Shown here: one piece after another, positions 6,923 to 14,677 of the stretch
How the letters are laid out: every line of letters begins with the position of its first letter
Position numbering within the stretch: position 1 is the stretch's first letter
From: a virus
Length of the DNA stretch: 27,989 bases
Virus record (IMG/VR): IMGVR_UViG_3300017963_000656
Span: 1 to 27,989 of that record
Direction: 5' to 3' (one strand)
Program-made: the position numbers and the translations under genes
Notes under the pieces: model-generated
The model's input: only the letters and a program-made list of their open reading frames with translations
Told to the model about the DNA's origin: nothing
Database searches by the model: none

Positions 6923-7095
6923 TATTCTTCTTCCTTCTTCGCGTACAGTATGCGACCGTCACAGATAGCGCAGGCAACCGCGTTGTTCGCTGCGAAGTTG
7001 TGACAGGTCTTCGAACAATCAAGCTTCGCCGCTTCTTCTTTCCCAAGTCGGCGATACGTCTTGACTTCGACTTCCTGCATTTCTTCTTCTGGCAT
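6922..7095 (-). CDS. 57-aa Cys-rich protein between hub and spike genes
   Basis: This small ORF begins MPEEEMQEVEVKTYRRLGKE, 3 nt after the hub gene stop, and ends with its stop overlapping the gp45 start. It has four cysteines spaced C27-x3-C31 and C42-x2-C45, suggesting a small zinc-binding knuckle, and a charged C-terminus (KKEEE). An alternative start is the ATG at codon 6. I do not recognise a family. The tight coupling on both sides argues that it is a real gene. It could be a small assembly factor or a baseplate plug, but its function is unknown. Confidence 0.7.
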   Translation of the reverse strand: MPEEEMQEVEVKTYRRLGKEEAAKLDCSKTCHNFAANNAVACAICDGRILYAKKEEE

Positions 7096-7098
7096 TGG

Positions 7099-8151
7099 CT
7101 ACCATCCCAAGTTCGGCACCGACTTCACAGTCTTCGCCGGTTGTGATTGGTACGCGTCGGGTCGCCGCAGTTCGAACGACGTGACGGTACCTGACGCTGT
7201 GATTGCAAAATCGACCGTCGTTATCAGCATTGAATTTTGTACACCCAAGTCAGGAAGCTTGACGTTCGTTTGCCTGTTGATAGTCCACAGGTCGCCGTTC
7301 GTCTGCCGCAACCCCTGCACGACACACCGCACCGTCACCGACTTCGCTGCGCGTACGTTCGCTTCCCATCGCGCTTGATTCTGACACCCCTTCTTCGACG
7401 CTGCGCCTGTCGCCTTCAAGACGCGCGGGCGAAAGCGCGACACTTCATCGTCGAACGCTTCACCTGTTATCGAAATAGTCGATGCATCCCAACCCGACCC
7501 GGCGGTCTTTGTCTGCCCCTTCACCGTGTAGTCGCTGAACCGTTCGGTGAAGTCATAGCTGACGCTCGCGTCTTTGATATTGAATCCAAGTTCAAGACCG
7601 TCGTACGTGCGTTCGCTCGACGACGATGTCAGAACTAGATTGCCGTCGTTGTTCGTGACCAACAGAACCGCACGCTTCTGCGCCGCACGCGTCAGCGCTT
7701 CGAACGCTGTTTCGCCTGTCTGCAATGCGAAGGTCGGAAACGCCGCACCGACATCGGTTTCGGTGACGACATCGATTTCGTACGGCGACGCTAATAGAAG
7801 CGCGAGTCGGTCAAGCTTTATGTTGCGCCATGAACCCGGCACACCGGTCGGCGAACAGTCAACAAGGTCGCCGGTCTTGTCGCGACCGGTAATCGCGAGC
7901 GTGCGCGACGATTCGCTGATTGCAGCGTCGTACCGGTCAATGTACCCGTCGATTAGTTGGTCGTTGCCATAGTACAGCTTTACGTTCTGACCCGGATGAA
8001 TCAAAAGCGGGTCTTGTTCGATTGCCCATTTGTCAAGCAATGAGAACGAAAAGGTGCCCGACAGCGATTCGACAGAACGCCGTACGTGCGCTTCTTTCCA
8101 ACCGAAGAAGCGTTGCCCTTCAAGCAACATTGTCACTTCTTCATTCGGCAT
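7099..8151 (-). CDS. baseplate hub protein, Mu gp44/P family (350 aa)
   Basis: The sequence FSFSLLDKWAIEQDPLLIHP, then VKLYYGNDQLIDGYID and TLAITGRDKTGDLVDCS, is typical of Mu gp44 (gpP), the trimeric hub that is structurally related to T4 gp27. A later VTVRCVVQGLRQTNGDLW segment and a C-terminal beta domain agree. Length is close to the usual 350-380 aa. The start lies inside the end of the gpN gene (11-nt overlap) with AGGTG upstream. It connects the tail tube end to the spike (gp45). Confidence 0.92.
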   Translation of the reverse strand: MPNEEVTMLLEGQRFFGWKEAHVRRSVESLSGTFSFSLLDKWAIEQDPLLIHPGQNVKLYYGNDQLIDGYIDRYDAAISESSRTLAITGRDKTGDLVDCSPTGVPGSWRNIKLDRLALLLASPYEIDVVTETDVGAAFPTFALQTGETAFEALTRAAQKRAVLLVTNNDGNLVLTSSSSERTYDGLELGFNIKDASVSYDFTERFSDYTVKGQTKTAGSGWDASTISITGEAFDDEVSRFRPRVLKATGAASKKGCQNQARWEANVRAAKSVTVRCVVQGLRQTNGDLWTINRQTNVKLPDLGVQNSMLITTVDFAITASGTVTSFELRRPDAYQSQPAKTVKSVPNLGW

Positions 8152-9331
8152 CGACTAGCACCTGTATCGGTTGCCCGGCAGTCATAAACCCCGGATGGTC
8201 GACACCGTTGCGCCTGACAAGGTCGTCTTCGCGCTCGATGTCGCCGTACAATTGATTCGACAGAACAATCGCGGGCAGCGTGTTCGGCAAGGTCATTTCA
8301 GTCAGTCGCGGCAGCGTTGCCGACCGCGCGCGTACATCTTCGACAATCGCCTGCCGCAAGTCGCGCAGCGATATACGCAGGTCGTCGGTTGCAATGTTCG
8401 ATTCGATGATTGTATCGACCTGCGCTAGTACCGCGTCTTGCGCTTCGACCGCAGCTTCGTACGTATCGAATTCGATTTCGCCAATCAGACCGCCCGCCGT
8501 AATCACCGCAGACCATGCAAGGTATTTCGCGTACACGTCTGCCGGGTCTGTTTCTGCGCCCGCTTCGGCAGGTTCGAAGTCGAATAGGTTGCGTTGTTCG
8601 GCGAACTGCGATGTACCGTTCGCGAACGACGCGCGCAGGTCACCCCGGTCAGGATAGGTACCGAAGGCAACAAGGTCTTGCGTGTTCGTCATAAGCGACG
8701 ACGCATCGGTCACCAACTCGCGAGCGCGCCCGGCAAGACCTGCAATCTGCCGCGCGAAGTCAGGATTGTCGGCGGCAAGACGTTTCACCGAATCTATTGC
8801 ATCGAACCCCGCTTCGATAGAAGCGATTGCGTTTGCGACCTTCGCGTACTGCGCGCGCACCGTACTGTACACAGACAGAAACGCGTTGAACGCTGCCGCA
8901 AGCGCGCCAATCTTGCGAAGGTTCAGCGACGACCGTGTATCGCGAACGATACCCGGAAAGGCGAGCGAACCCGCTTCTTCGAACGTCAACGTGAATCGAG
9001 CGACGCGCCCTTCGCCGGTTGATTCGCTGACGCTGTACGACCGACACAACACGAACATCGAACCGAAGTACGGATGAACCAACAGGCCCGGCCCGTTCTG
9101 TTCGCACGCAGCAATCAACGCATCGCGCCGGGCGAAGTACGTATCGCCCAACACATACGCTTCGACATCGAACCCGCGCGCCCTGCGGCCCAAGTCTTCG
9201 ACATACGGTTCGTCGCGCAACGGGAATTCGTGACGCTCAAGTCTTCGCCCGCCGCTGACGCTGTGGCGGTCGACGAAGAATTCAACGCCGCGATACTTTG
9301 CCTGTCTGTACTTCAATCGCCATGACAGCAT
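8141..9331 (-). CDS. gpN-like tail/DNA circularisation protein (396 aa)
   Basis: The N-terminal domain (residues about 1-110; GVEFFVDRHSVSGGRRLERH and RARGFDVEAYVLGDTYFARR) matches the DNA_circ_N family of Mu gpN, which includes a baseplate/hub protein. The remainder is largely helical with AKVANAIASIEAGFDAID and a C-terminal VRARSATLPRLT segment. The name 'DNA circularisation' is historical; a baseplate role is more likely here because it sits between the tape measure and the hub gene. The start is 9 nt after the tape measure stop. Confidence 0.9.
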   Translation of the reverse strand: MLSWRLKYRQAKYRGVEFFVDRHSVSGGRRLERHEFPLRDEPYVEDLGRRARGFDVEAYVLGDTYFARRDALIAACEQNGPGLLVHPYFGSMFVLCRSYSVSESTGEGRVARFTLTFEEAGSLAFPGIVRDTRSSLNLRKIGALAAAFNAFLSVYSTVRAQYAKVANAIASIEAGFDAIDSVKRLAADNPDFARQIAGLAGRARELVTDASSLMTNTQDLVAFGTYPDRGDLRASFANGTSQFAEQRNLFDFEPAEAGAETDPADVYAKYLAWSAVITAGGLIGEIEFDTYEAAVEAQDAVLAQVDTIIESNIATDDLRISLRDLRQAIVEDVRARSATLPRLTEMTLPNTLPAIVLSNQLYGDIEREDDLVRRNGVDHPGFMTAGQPIQVLVDAE

Positions 9332-9340
9332 AGTGTACCC

Positions 9341-11071
9341 CTATTGCGCAGTCGCGGGCAGCGGCCCGCCCTGCATTGTCGTCGTGACGTTGTCACCGCC
9401 TGCGATAGCTGTACGCGTTCCGGGCGGTGCGTTCCTGAACGTGACATCGACGGCGGCATTGTTCGTTGTCGTGCTAGTGCCGCCCAACGCTGCACCTGCG
9501 GCAGCTTGCGCGCCTATCGATGCAGCTTCACCGCTTGCGACAGCTTCTTCGGCAATCGACGGCGACAGACCGATAAGACGTTCAAGCCATTTCGGAAGAA
9601 TGAATCGCGCGAGCGCAGCGGCAAACCCAAGCAAGTCTTTCAGCAGGTCGCCGAAGAAAAAACCTAGCGCCTTGACGAAGATACCGAAGTCTTCCCACGG
9701 TTTCGCGAAGTTATCCCAATTCTGTATTATCAAGCGCATCACGTTCGCCCAAACCAACACCGCAGCAATCACCGCGAGTATCGGCGCAAGAAATGCGACT
9801 ATAGGTGCCGCCGCTGCAATCAACCCTGCGACGAACGGCCCGGTCAACAATGCGATGATTGACGAAATAGAAGTCGCAAGCGTTCCCAACACAAGCAACA
9901 TCGGCCCAATCGCAGCGACGACCGCGCCGATAATCATACCCCATTTCAGAAATGCCGGGTTCGCCTTCGACAACTCGCGCAGAAACCCGGTCAGCTTCTC
10001 CACCATGTCGGTTACGAAGGCAAGCAACCCGCTATCGGCAATCGCGATTTTCAGTTCGTCAAACGCAGACTTCAACGACTTCATTTGACCGTTGAAACCT
10101 TCCATTTGTTTTTTAGCGACCTTCTCAGCAATGCCGCCCGCGCCGTCGATTTCATTGCGAAGCGCAATCAACGCACCGCTGCCTTGATTAACAAGCGCGG
10201 TCATGCCCGGCCCGGCCCGGTCGCCGAAGATTTCAAGCATTTCGTCGGCACCTGCGCCCGCCTTCTCTAATACCTGAATCGTGTTTGTCAACGACAGTAC
10301 GTTGCCTTCTGCGTCAAGCAAGTCTTCGCGACGAATGCCCAACCGCTGCAAGACCTTCACCGCTTCGCGCGAAGGTGAAGCAAGCTTCGACAGCGCGCCG
10401 CGCAGCGACGTGCCCGCCATGCTACCTTGAATACCCGCGTCGCCAAGCTTTCCCATCGCCGCCGCAACTTCATTCATTTCGATACCCATGCCTGCGGCAA
10501 CAGGGGCAACGAACTTCATACCTTCCCCTAGTTGTTCAAGGTTGGTATTCGACTTTGTAAAGGTTGCGACTAGTGCGTTCGCTATATCATCCATGTCGGA
10601 AGCGTTCTTACCAAACCCCGTCATTATGTTCGAAGCGATGTCAGCGGTTCGGCCCAACTCCATTTGACCCGCTGCGGCAAGATTCAGCGTGTCGCCCATC
10701 GATGTTAGAATCTGGTTACTATCGAAACCGGCCATGCCCAAGAAACCCATTGCGTCGGCAGCTTCCGAAGCGCTGAACTGTGTTGTCGCGCCCAAGTCAC
10801 GCGCCTTCTTCCGCAGTTGGTCGAAGTCACCACCGACCGCACCGGTGAGCGCGCTAACGCGGTTCATGCTCGATTCGAAGTCGCCCGCTGTCTTGATAAC
10901 TGAACCGGTAAAAAGAGCGAACGGGGCGGTGAACCCGATTGACATTGTGCGACCGACCTTCGTTGCGTTCTGCCCGAAGGTGTTTAGCTTCTTCTGCGCA
11001 ATGCCTAGTTCCTTCGTCAGCTTGTCAACGCCGACAATCGGAATCTTGATACCAAAGAGTGTCACCGCCAT
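9341..11071 (-). CDS. tail tape measure protein (576 aa)
   Basis: Residues about 40-340 form the conserved tape-measure core: AGDFESSMNRVSALTG, then LGATTQFSASEAADAM, LGRTADIASNIMTGFG and GIQGSMAGTSLRGALSKL. Residues about 376-450 contain several hydrophobic helices, as in other tape measures that span the host inner membrane during injection. With roughly 0.15 nm per residue, 576 aa predicts a short tail of about 85 nm. It starts with AAAAGGGG 7 nt upstream, 13 nt after the end of the frameshifted chaperone ORF. The C-terminus is Gly/Thr-rich. Confidence 0.95.
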   Translation of the reverse strand: MAVTLFGIKIPIVGVDKLTKELGIAQKKLNTFGQNATKVGRTMSIGFTAPFALFTGSVIKTAGDFESSMNRVSALTGAVGGDFDQLRKKARDLGATTQFSASEAADAMGFLGMAGFDSNQILTSMGDTLNLAAAGQMELGRTADIASNIMTGFGKNASDMDDIANALVATFTKSNTNLEQLGEGMKFVAPVAAGMGIEMNEVAAAMGKLGDAGIQGSMAGTSLRGALSKLASPSREAVKVLQRLGIRREDLLDAEGNVLSLTNTIQVLEKAGAGADEMLEIFGDRAGPGMTALVNQGSGALIALRNEIDGAGGIAEKVAKKQMEGFNGQMKSLKSAFDELKIAIADSGLLAFVTDMVEKLTGFLRELSKANPAFLKWGMIIGAVVAAIGPMLLVLGTLATSISSIIALLTGPFVAGLIAAAAPIVAFLAPILAVIAAVLVWANVMRLIIQNWDNFAKPWEDFGIFVKALGFFFGDLLKDLLGFAAALARFILPKWLERLIGLSPSIAEEAVASGEAASIGAQAAAGAALGGTSTTTNNAAVDVTFRNAPPGTRTAIAGGDNVTTTMQGGPLPATAQ

Positions 11072-11084
11072 CGTTCGCCCCTTT

Positions 11085-11518
11085 TCACTTCGTCTTCGTT
11101 GCCTTCTTTTGTTCCCTGCCGATCCAAATCAGTTGGTCGACCCAAAAGCGCAGGTCGTCAGCTTCCATTTCCCAAATCTCTGACGGCGGGAAATGGAAGC
11201 TGTACGCAATCAACGCTATTGATTCTCGCCAATCGACAGGCCATCGGGCAAAAAAGACGACACCCCCTTCATTACCTTCGTGAAGTCTGCGATGTCAAGT
11301 TCGTTGATTGCCGGTACAGGTACGCCGGTCAGACGCGAAACAAGCAACAGCGTTTCGTCGAAGGTGAAGTTGCCTGCGGGCAACCCTTTGAAGTCCTTTG
11401 CCTTCGGTCTGCGGTCGAAGACAAGTTCGGTGATACGTTGGCTGTCGTACTCGATTGGGTAATCGAGCGACACCGTCAAGACCGGTTCGGTTCCGGTCGC
11501 CTGCCCTGTTGCCGTCAT
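11085..11518 (-). CDS. tail assembly chaperone, -1 frameshift fusion (144 aa)
   Basis: This is the predicted long form made when ribosomes slip by -1 at T TTT TTG (11255-11249) in the short chaperone gene. Residues 1-90 are shared. The -1 frame then stays open for 54 more codons (starting ARWPVDWRES) and ends at 11085, just before the tape measure start. The extension contains FPPSEIWEMEADDLRFWVDQL, a helical segment typical of the T-part of such chaperones. The extension has no ATG of its own near its beginning, which supports production by frameshift. Such pairs (lambda G/GT, P2 E/E', Mu 41) escort the tape measure during tail assembly. Confidence 0.88.
11216..11518 (-). CDS. tail assembly chaperone, short form (100 aa)
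   Basis: The protein fits the Mu gp41-type tail assembly chaperone family: SLDYPIEYDSQRITELVF, then KAKDFKGLPAGN and a C-terminal INELDIADFTKVMKGVSSF. It lies between the tube and tape measure genes, the invariant position. The start at 11518 has AAGGAG upstream with 10 nt spacing; longer in-frame versions reach back into the tube gene and lack support. It contains a slippery heptamer at codons 88-90 giving the long form. Confidence 0.9.
   Translation of the reverse strand: MTATGQATGTEPVLTVSLDYPIEYDSQRITELVFDRRPKAKDFKGLPAGNFTFDETLLLVSRLTGVPVPAINELDIADFTKVMKGVSSFLPDGLSIGENQ
11249..11255 (-). promoter_or_regulatory. -1 ribosomal frameshift slippery site
   Basis: On the minus strand the zero-frame codons TCT TTT TTG contain the heptamer T TTT TTG, the X XXY YYZ form. 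It lies 11 codons before the TAG of the short chaperone. Both frames are open across it, and the -1 frame continues to the end of the gap before the tape measure gene. Confidence 0.85.
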
Positions 11519-11580
11519 ACGCTTCTGTCTCCTTTGCTGAACTGCGGTTGACGGGTGGAACGCCCGAAGGTCTGTCGGCG

Positions 11581-11946
11581 CTAACTCACTTCGTCGCCGT
11601 CCATCCCTTCGAAGCGCACTTGTATGTTGCCTTCTTCGGTCTGCACGTCGCCATCGGCTGAATACCATGCGTCGCGAAGTATGAACACCTTGCCGTTCGC
11701 AAGTTCAAGCGTGACGGTCGCGTCGACGATGTTCTGAAACGTAATCAACGACAGCGTACCCGCGTCGGTGATTTCGCCTTCCACGTACGGCACCTGCGGC
11801 ATTTCCTTGTAACCGTGTACGCGGTCAGGCCCGACGATAGCTTCACGCTTCGGTTGCCCGGCGTTGTATGTCCAGTTCCCTTTTGCGTCATACTGCACGC
11901 CGTTCACCTTCACGAACAGCGTACCGGCGCGTCGATTGTCAGGCAT
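11581..11946 (-). CDS. tail tube protein, Mu gpM family (121 aa)
   Basis: AGTLFVKVNGVQYDAKGNWT at the N-terminus, then KREAIVGPDRVHGYKEMPQV, VPYVEGEITD and a C-terminal EGNIQVRFEGMDGDEV, match the Mu-type tail tube family at its normal length (~118 aa). It forms the inner tube through which DNA passes. It follows the sheath gene, with GAAGGGGG upstream and the conserved order sheath-tube-chaperone-tape measure. Confidence 0.95.
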   Translation of the reverse strand: MPDNRRAGTLFVKVNGVQYDAKGNWTYNAGQPKREAIVGPDRVHGYKEMPQVPYVEGEITDAGTLSLITFQNIVDATVTLELANGKVFILRDAWYSADGDVQTEEGNIQVRFEGMDGDEVS

Positions 11947-11998
11947 GTCTTACCCCCTTCTATGGGTTGCGGTTTTCGTTTGTCAAGCAACCTTGAAC

Positions 11999-12018
11999 CG
12001 CCCGCTAGATTGCGGGCG
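11999..12018 (-). promoter_or_regulatory. hairpin at the sheath gene stop codon
   Basis: A perfect 7-bp GC-only stem (CGCCCGC/GCGGGCG) with a 6-nt loop that contains part of the sheath TAG stop. No U-tract follows. It may protect the sheath mRNA 3' end or adjust expression of the tube relative to the sheath. Confidence 0.5.
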
Positions 12019-13480
12019 ATTCAAGTAGGAACTGAATAGTCGCGCCGCCAATCCTGAACTGATTGACAAGGTCGGGCGGCAAGATCCATTCAAGCCGATT
12101 CGGGTCAGTCTGCGACCGAACGCACACAAGGTCGGTCTTGAACTGGTCGAAGTTCTCGACAAGGCCCAACAGTTCCCATTGACGGAACTTCGCGAGCGCT
12201 TCACCCTTGCCTATCTTCGGCGTGATGATTTGCTGACCCGGTGCGACACGCACGCCATCGTTCGCAAGCTTCGCGCGCGGGTACTTCGTCAAGATGTAGT
12301 TGCGGAAGTCATATCGCAGGTACATCAGGGTCAGCATCGTATTCACGTCAAGGTACGCGATGTCGTCGGCACCAACCGCGTTCTTCTGATACATCGTGAT
12401 AGCGCGTTCGATGCGCACCTTGCCGCCGCTGTCGACGTTGACAGTTGCGATACCGTCGTACAGAAGTGTATTGCGTTCCGCGTACGTGAACTGCACGTCG
12501 ACCGGCGCAGGCACCGCACCGATAAGTTCAAGCGTCTGGAACGGGCGCGCCGGGTCGGCGCTTGCTTCTGCCGCAATCTGCCCGGCGTACATCGCACATA
12601 CTTCGTGCGGGTTGCTGATTGTGTCGGTCGCTTCGACGCAAGTGACATGCGGCGAATTGCGCCCGCTGCCGAACGACGACAGGTTGCCAAGCGTATCACG
12701 CTTCGACGTGTAGTACACACCGTCGTTCATGCGAATCGGCCCGAAGCGGTCGGCCAACTCTGTTTCGATGGCGGTCAGGTTGGTCGCATCGACGAACGGA
12801 CACACGAACGCTTGATACCACGTATCGCCCAAGATGTCGATAACGTCTTGTATGTCCGGGTTGGTCGCACCGGCGACAACGCTGCCCATCGCCGCAACGA
12901 CACCGGTGACACCGGTTGGCAGTACATCGCCGTCGTTGTAGTTCAGGCGCAGGTCGATACTGTTGCCGTGTTCGCCCTTGTTGCGTGCGGTGAAGGTCAC
13001 GGTACCGGTGACATTCGCTGCGGTCACAGGCAGGTCAGTCACAGCGTTCACCGCAGCTTCGACAGCATCGCCGACATCGGTTGCCGTATCGCCGACCGCG
13101 ACCGCTGCGGTGACAAGACGACCGCCGATATACAGGTATACCGTACCTGCCGCCGTCGCTGTTCCTGACAGCGTCAGCGTACCGGTTGCGGCGACACCTG
13201 CGGCAGCATCGTCGAGCGCGACGAAGTACGCCGGGTTCAGCTTGTTGTTGCGAAACCAAGCTTGTGCCATGTTGTGAATCACAGAACCGACACCGAAATA
13301 GTCACCGACTTCATCGGCAGACGTTGCGCGACGTATGACCAATTCGGCAACGCTGCCGGCCGACAGACGGTTGCCGACAATCAACGCCGTGTGTTGCAGA
13401 ATCGCCGGGCCTTGGAAGGCGCGCGACGGGTCGAACTCGATTGCCATGATTGGCGCGCGCAGATTTGCGGGTATTGTCAT
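12005..13480 (-). CDS. tail sheath protein, Mu gpL-like (491 aa)
   Basis: The N-terminus (AFQGPAILQHTALIVGNRL) and the VDSGGKVRIERAITMYQ segment, with YLDVNTMLTLMYLRYDFRNY and a C-terminal domain ending GATIQFLLESPAI, are typical of Mu-type contractile sheath proteins. Residues about 97-185 form an inserted beta domain (ATGTLTLSGTA, ARNKGEHGNSIDLRLNY). Length is close to Mu gpL (495 aa). It polymerises around the tube and contracts during infection. Its ribosome binding site AAAGGGGG is among the strongest in the window, fitting a highly expressed protein. Confidence 0.95.
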   Translation of the reverse strand: MTIPANLRAPIMAIEFDPSRAFQGPAILQHTALIVGNRLSAGSVAELVIRRATSADEVGDYFGVGSVIHNMAQAWFRNNKLNPAYFVALDDAAAGVAATGTLTLSGTATAAGTVYLYIGGRLVTAAVAVGDTATDVGDAVEAAVNAVTDLPVTAANVTGTVTFTARNKGEHGNSIDLRLNYNDGDVLPTGVTGVVAAMGSVVAGATNPDIQDVIDILGDTWYQAFVCPFVDATNLTAIETELADRFGPIRMNDGVYYTSKRDTLGNLSSFGSGRNSPHVTCVEATDTISNPHEVCAMYAGQIAAEASADPARPFQTLELIGAVPAPVDVQFTYAERNTLLYDGIATVNVDSGGKVRIERAITMYQKNAVGADDIAYLDVNTMLTLMYLRYDFRNYILTKYPRAKLANDGVRVAPGQQIITPKIGKGEALAKFRQWELLGLVENFDQFKTDLVCVRSQTDPNRLEWILPPDLVNQFRIGGATIQFLLESPAI

Positions 13481-13519
13481 TGCTTCCCCCTTTGAAGGAA
13501 GTGAAACGGTTGAAGGGTA

Positions 13520-13732
13520 CTAGTCTTTGTCTTTGTCTTTGTCTTTGACCTTCTTATCGGTCGGCGCAGGTTTCGACTTCCGACCCTGCGGTGCGCCGAT
13601 TGTCTCGCAGTCGCCCGCTTTCAAGCGCCTGCGCCAGTAAGAGGTATTGGGAACGTGCGCGCCGCGCGAAGGCAACAAGGTACCGTCAGGTCGACGCACT
13701 TGCGAACCGTCTTTCGGTTTCAGATACAGCAC
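13520..13732 (-). CDS. DUF2635 family small tail protein (70 aa)
   Basis: LYLKPKDGSQVRRPDGTLLP and VPNTSYWRRRLKAGDC are the signature of DUF2635 (Mu gp38-like), a small protein encoded just before the sheath in Mu-type tails. I place the start at GTG 13732, not the GTG three codons earlier: the ribosome binding site AAGGAG is 8 nt from the former and touches the latter, and family members begin at this point. The C-terminus is a run of Lys-Asp pairs encoded by a perfect hexanucleotide repeat. The function is unknown. Confidence 0.88.
   Translation of the reverse strand: MLYLKPKDGSQVRRPDGTLLPSRGAHVPNTSYWRRRLKAGDCETIGAPQGRKSKPAPTDKKVKDKDKDKD
13523..13546. repeat. hexanucleotide microsatellite (GTCTTT)x4
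   Basis: Four perfect copies of GTCTTT (plus strand) encode the Lys-Asp repeat at the C-terminus of the DUF2635 protein. A unit of 6 nt keeps the frame, so copy-number change would lengthen or shorten the charged tail without a frameshift. Confidence 0.9.
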
Positions 13733-13733
13733 G

Positions 13734-14267
13734 TTATTCACTCCTTATTGTTTGGTTGAATTCAATTGTCGCGCCGTCACCGATTGGCGCGTCTATCTTC
13801 TCACCGAAGTTCAGGAATTCGTCGGTCGCGTTCGGTACATACACATAACTGTGATAATCGATTTCGAACGTCAACCGGGTCAGACCGGCAACCTGTTCAC
13901 CGTCTGCGTCAGGGTCAAGCGGTACGCTCGATACAAGCTTGACATTGTCGACACCGTCAAGGTCGCCAAGCGTCGTATCTTCAAGCATGGTCTGTTCGAC
14001 CTGCCATGCCAACCGGTCAAGGAAGTCGTCGATACCCTGCCGTACCTTGTGCAGAAGGTCAACGTTCATCGTCAAGCGTCGGTCGTACGTGTCCTGTGCG
14101 GCGTTGACCGCGACAATCGCTTCGTTCGTGTAGTACACCAACGCGACCGGCATTTCACCTTCGAAGACCGGTACAGGTCGTTCGGTGAACACACGCCCGC
14201 CAACGTCAACGGTCGCTTTCAAGCGGTCGCTGACTCGACGACGAATCTGTATGCGCAGGTGCGGCAT
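13734..14267 (-). CDS. putative tail terminator / tail completion protein (177 aa)
   Basis: The arrangement RVFTERPVPVF, then MPVALVYYTNEAI, YDRRLTMNVDLL and the C-terminal GLTRLTFEIDYHSYVYV fits minor tail proteins of the lambda gpU/tail-terminator type: an alpha-beta fold whose middle strands carry 'P.ALVYY' and whose last strand is a long beta strand. It sits between the FII-like joiner and the DUF2635/sheath genes, the expected position. It would cap the tube and sheath and join the tail to the head. The ATG has AAGGTGA upstream and follows the previous stop by 4 nt. Confidence 0.72.
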   Translation of the reverse strand: MPHLRIQIRRRVSDRLKATVDVGGRVFTERPVPVFEGEMPVALVYYTNEAIVAVNAAQDTYDRRLTMNVDLLHKVRQGIDDFLDRLAWQVEQTMLEDTTLGDLDGVDNVKLVSSVPLDPDADGEQVAGLTRLTFEIDYHSYVYVPNATDEFLNFGEKIDAPIGDGATIEFNQTIRSE

Positions 14268-14271
14268 AGTG

Positions 14272-14676
14272 TCACCTTCTCAACAGAGTAATCACAGTCA
14301 CGCCGGTACCGTCCGGGTGAACTTCCTTGACATTGAACGTGCGATTGCGAATGACCATCGAATCACCTTTGCCCGGCACACGTTCGAACTTGTCGCTGTC
14401 TGCGATGAACTGCGGCCCGGTTTGCATGATGTCAGCTTCGGTACCGATGTCAACGGTCGTCGCTTCTTCGTCGAAGATTCCGGTGACGGTTTGCGAATGC
14501 CCGTCAGCGAAAGCGTACGTCGCGTCTTCGCCGAATTCATCGCCGTTCAGGAATACGTCGCTGACATCGGCGGCAACGTACCGCTTGAACGGTTCAAGTG
14601 CAATCACCGTTAGCGATGGCGTGCCGCTCGATTCGGCGGTCGGTGTTCCTGTCGGGTCGATGTACTGCGTCGGCAT
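14272..14676 (-). CDS. FII-like head-tail joining protein (134 aa)
   Basis: DVFLNGDEFGEDATYAFADG, then VTGIFDEEATTVD and the C-terminal KGDSMVIRNRTFNVKEVHPD, follow the pattern of lambda FII-type proteins (Phage_attach family): an FGExATY motif, a V.GIFD strand and a final KGD...I.G..Y.V.....D segment. This protein forms the last ring of the neck to which the tail binds. It is the last lambda-like head gene before the Mu-like tail. The start is one base after the previous stop, without an obvious ribosome binding site, so translation is probably coupled. Confidence 0.8.
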   Translation of the reverse strand: MPTQYIDPTGTPTAESSGTPSLTVIALEPFKRYVAADVSDVFLNGDEFGEDATYAFADGHSQTVTGIFDEEATTVDIGTEADIMQTGPQFIADSDKFERVPGKGDSMVIRNRTFNVKEVHPDGTGVTVITLLRR

Positions 14677-14677
14677 A

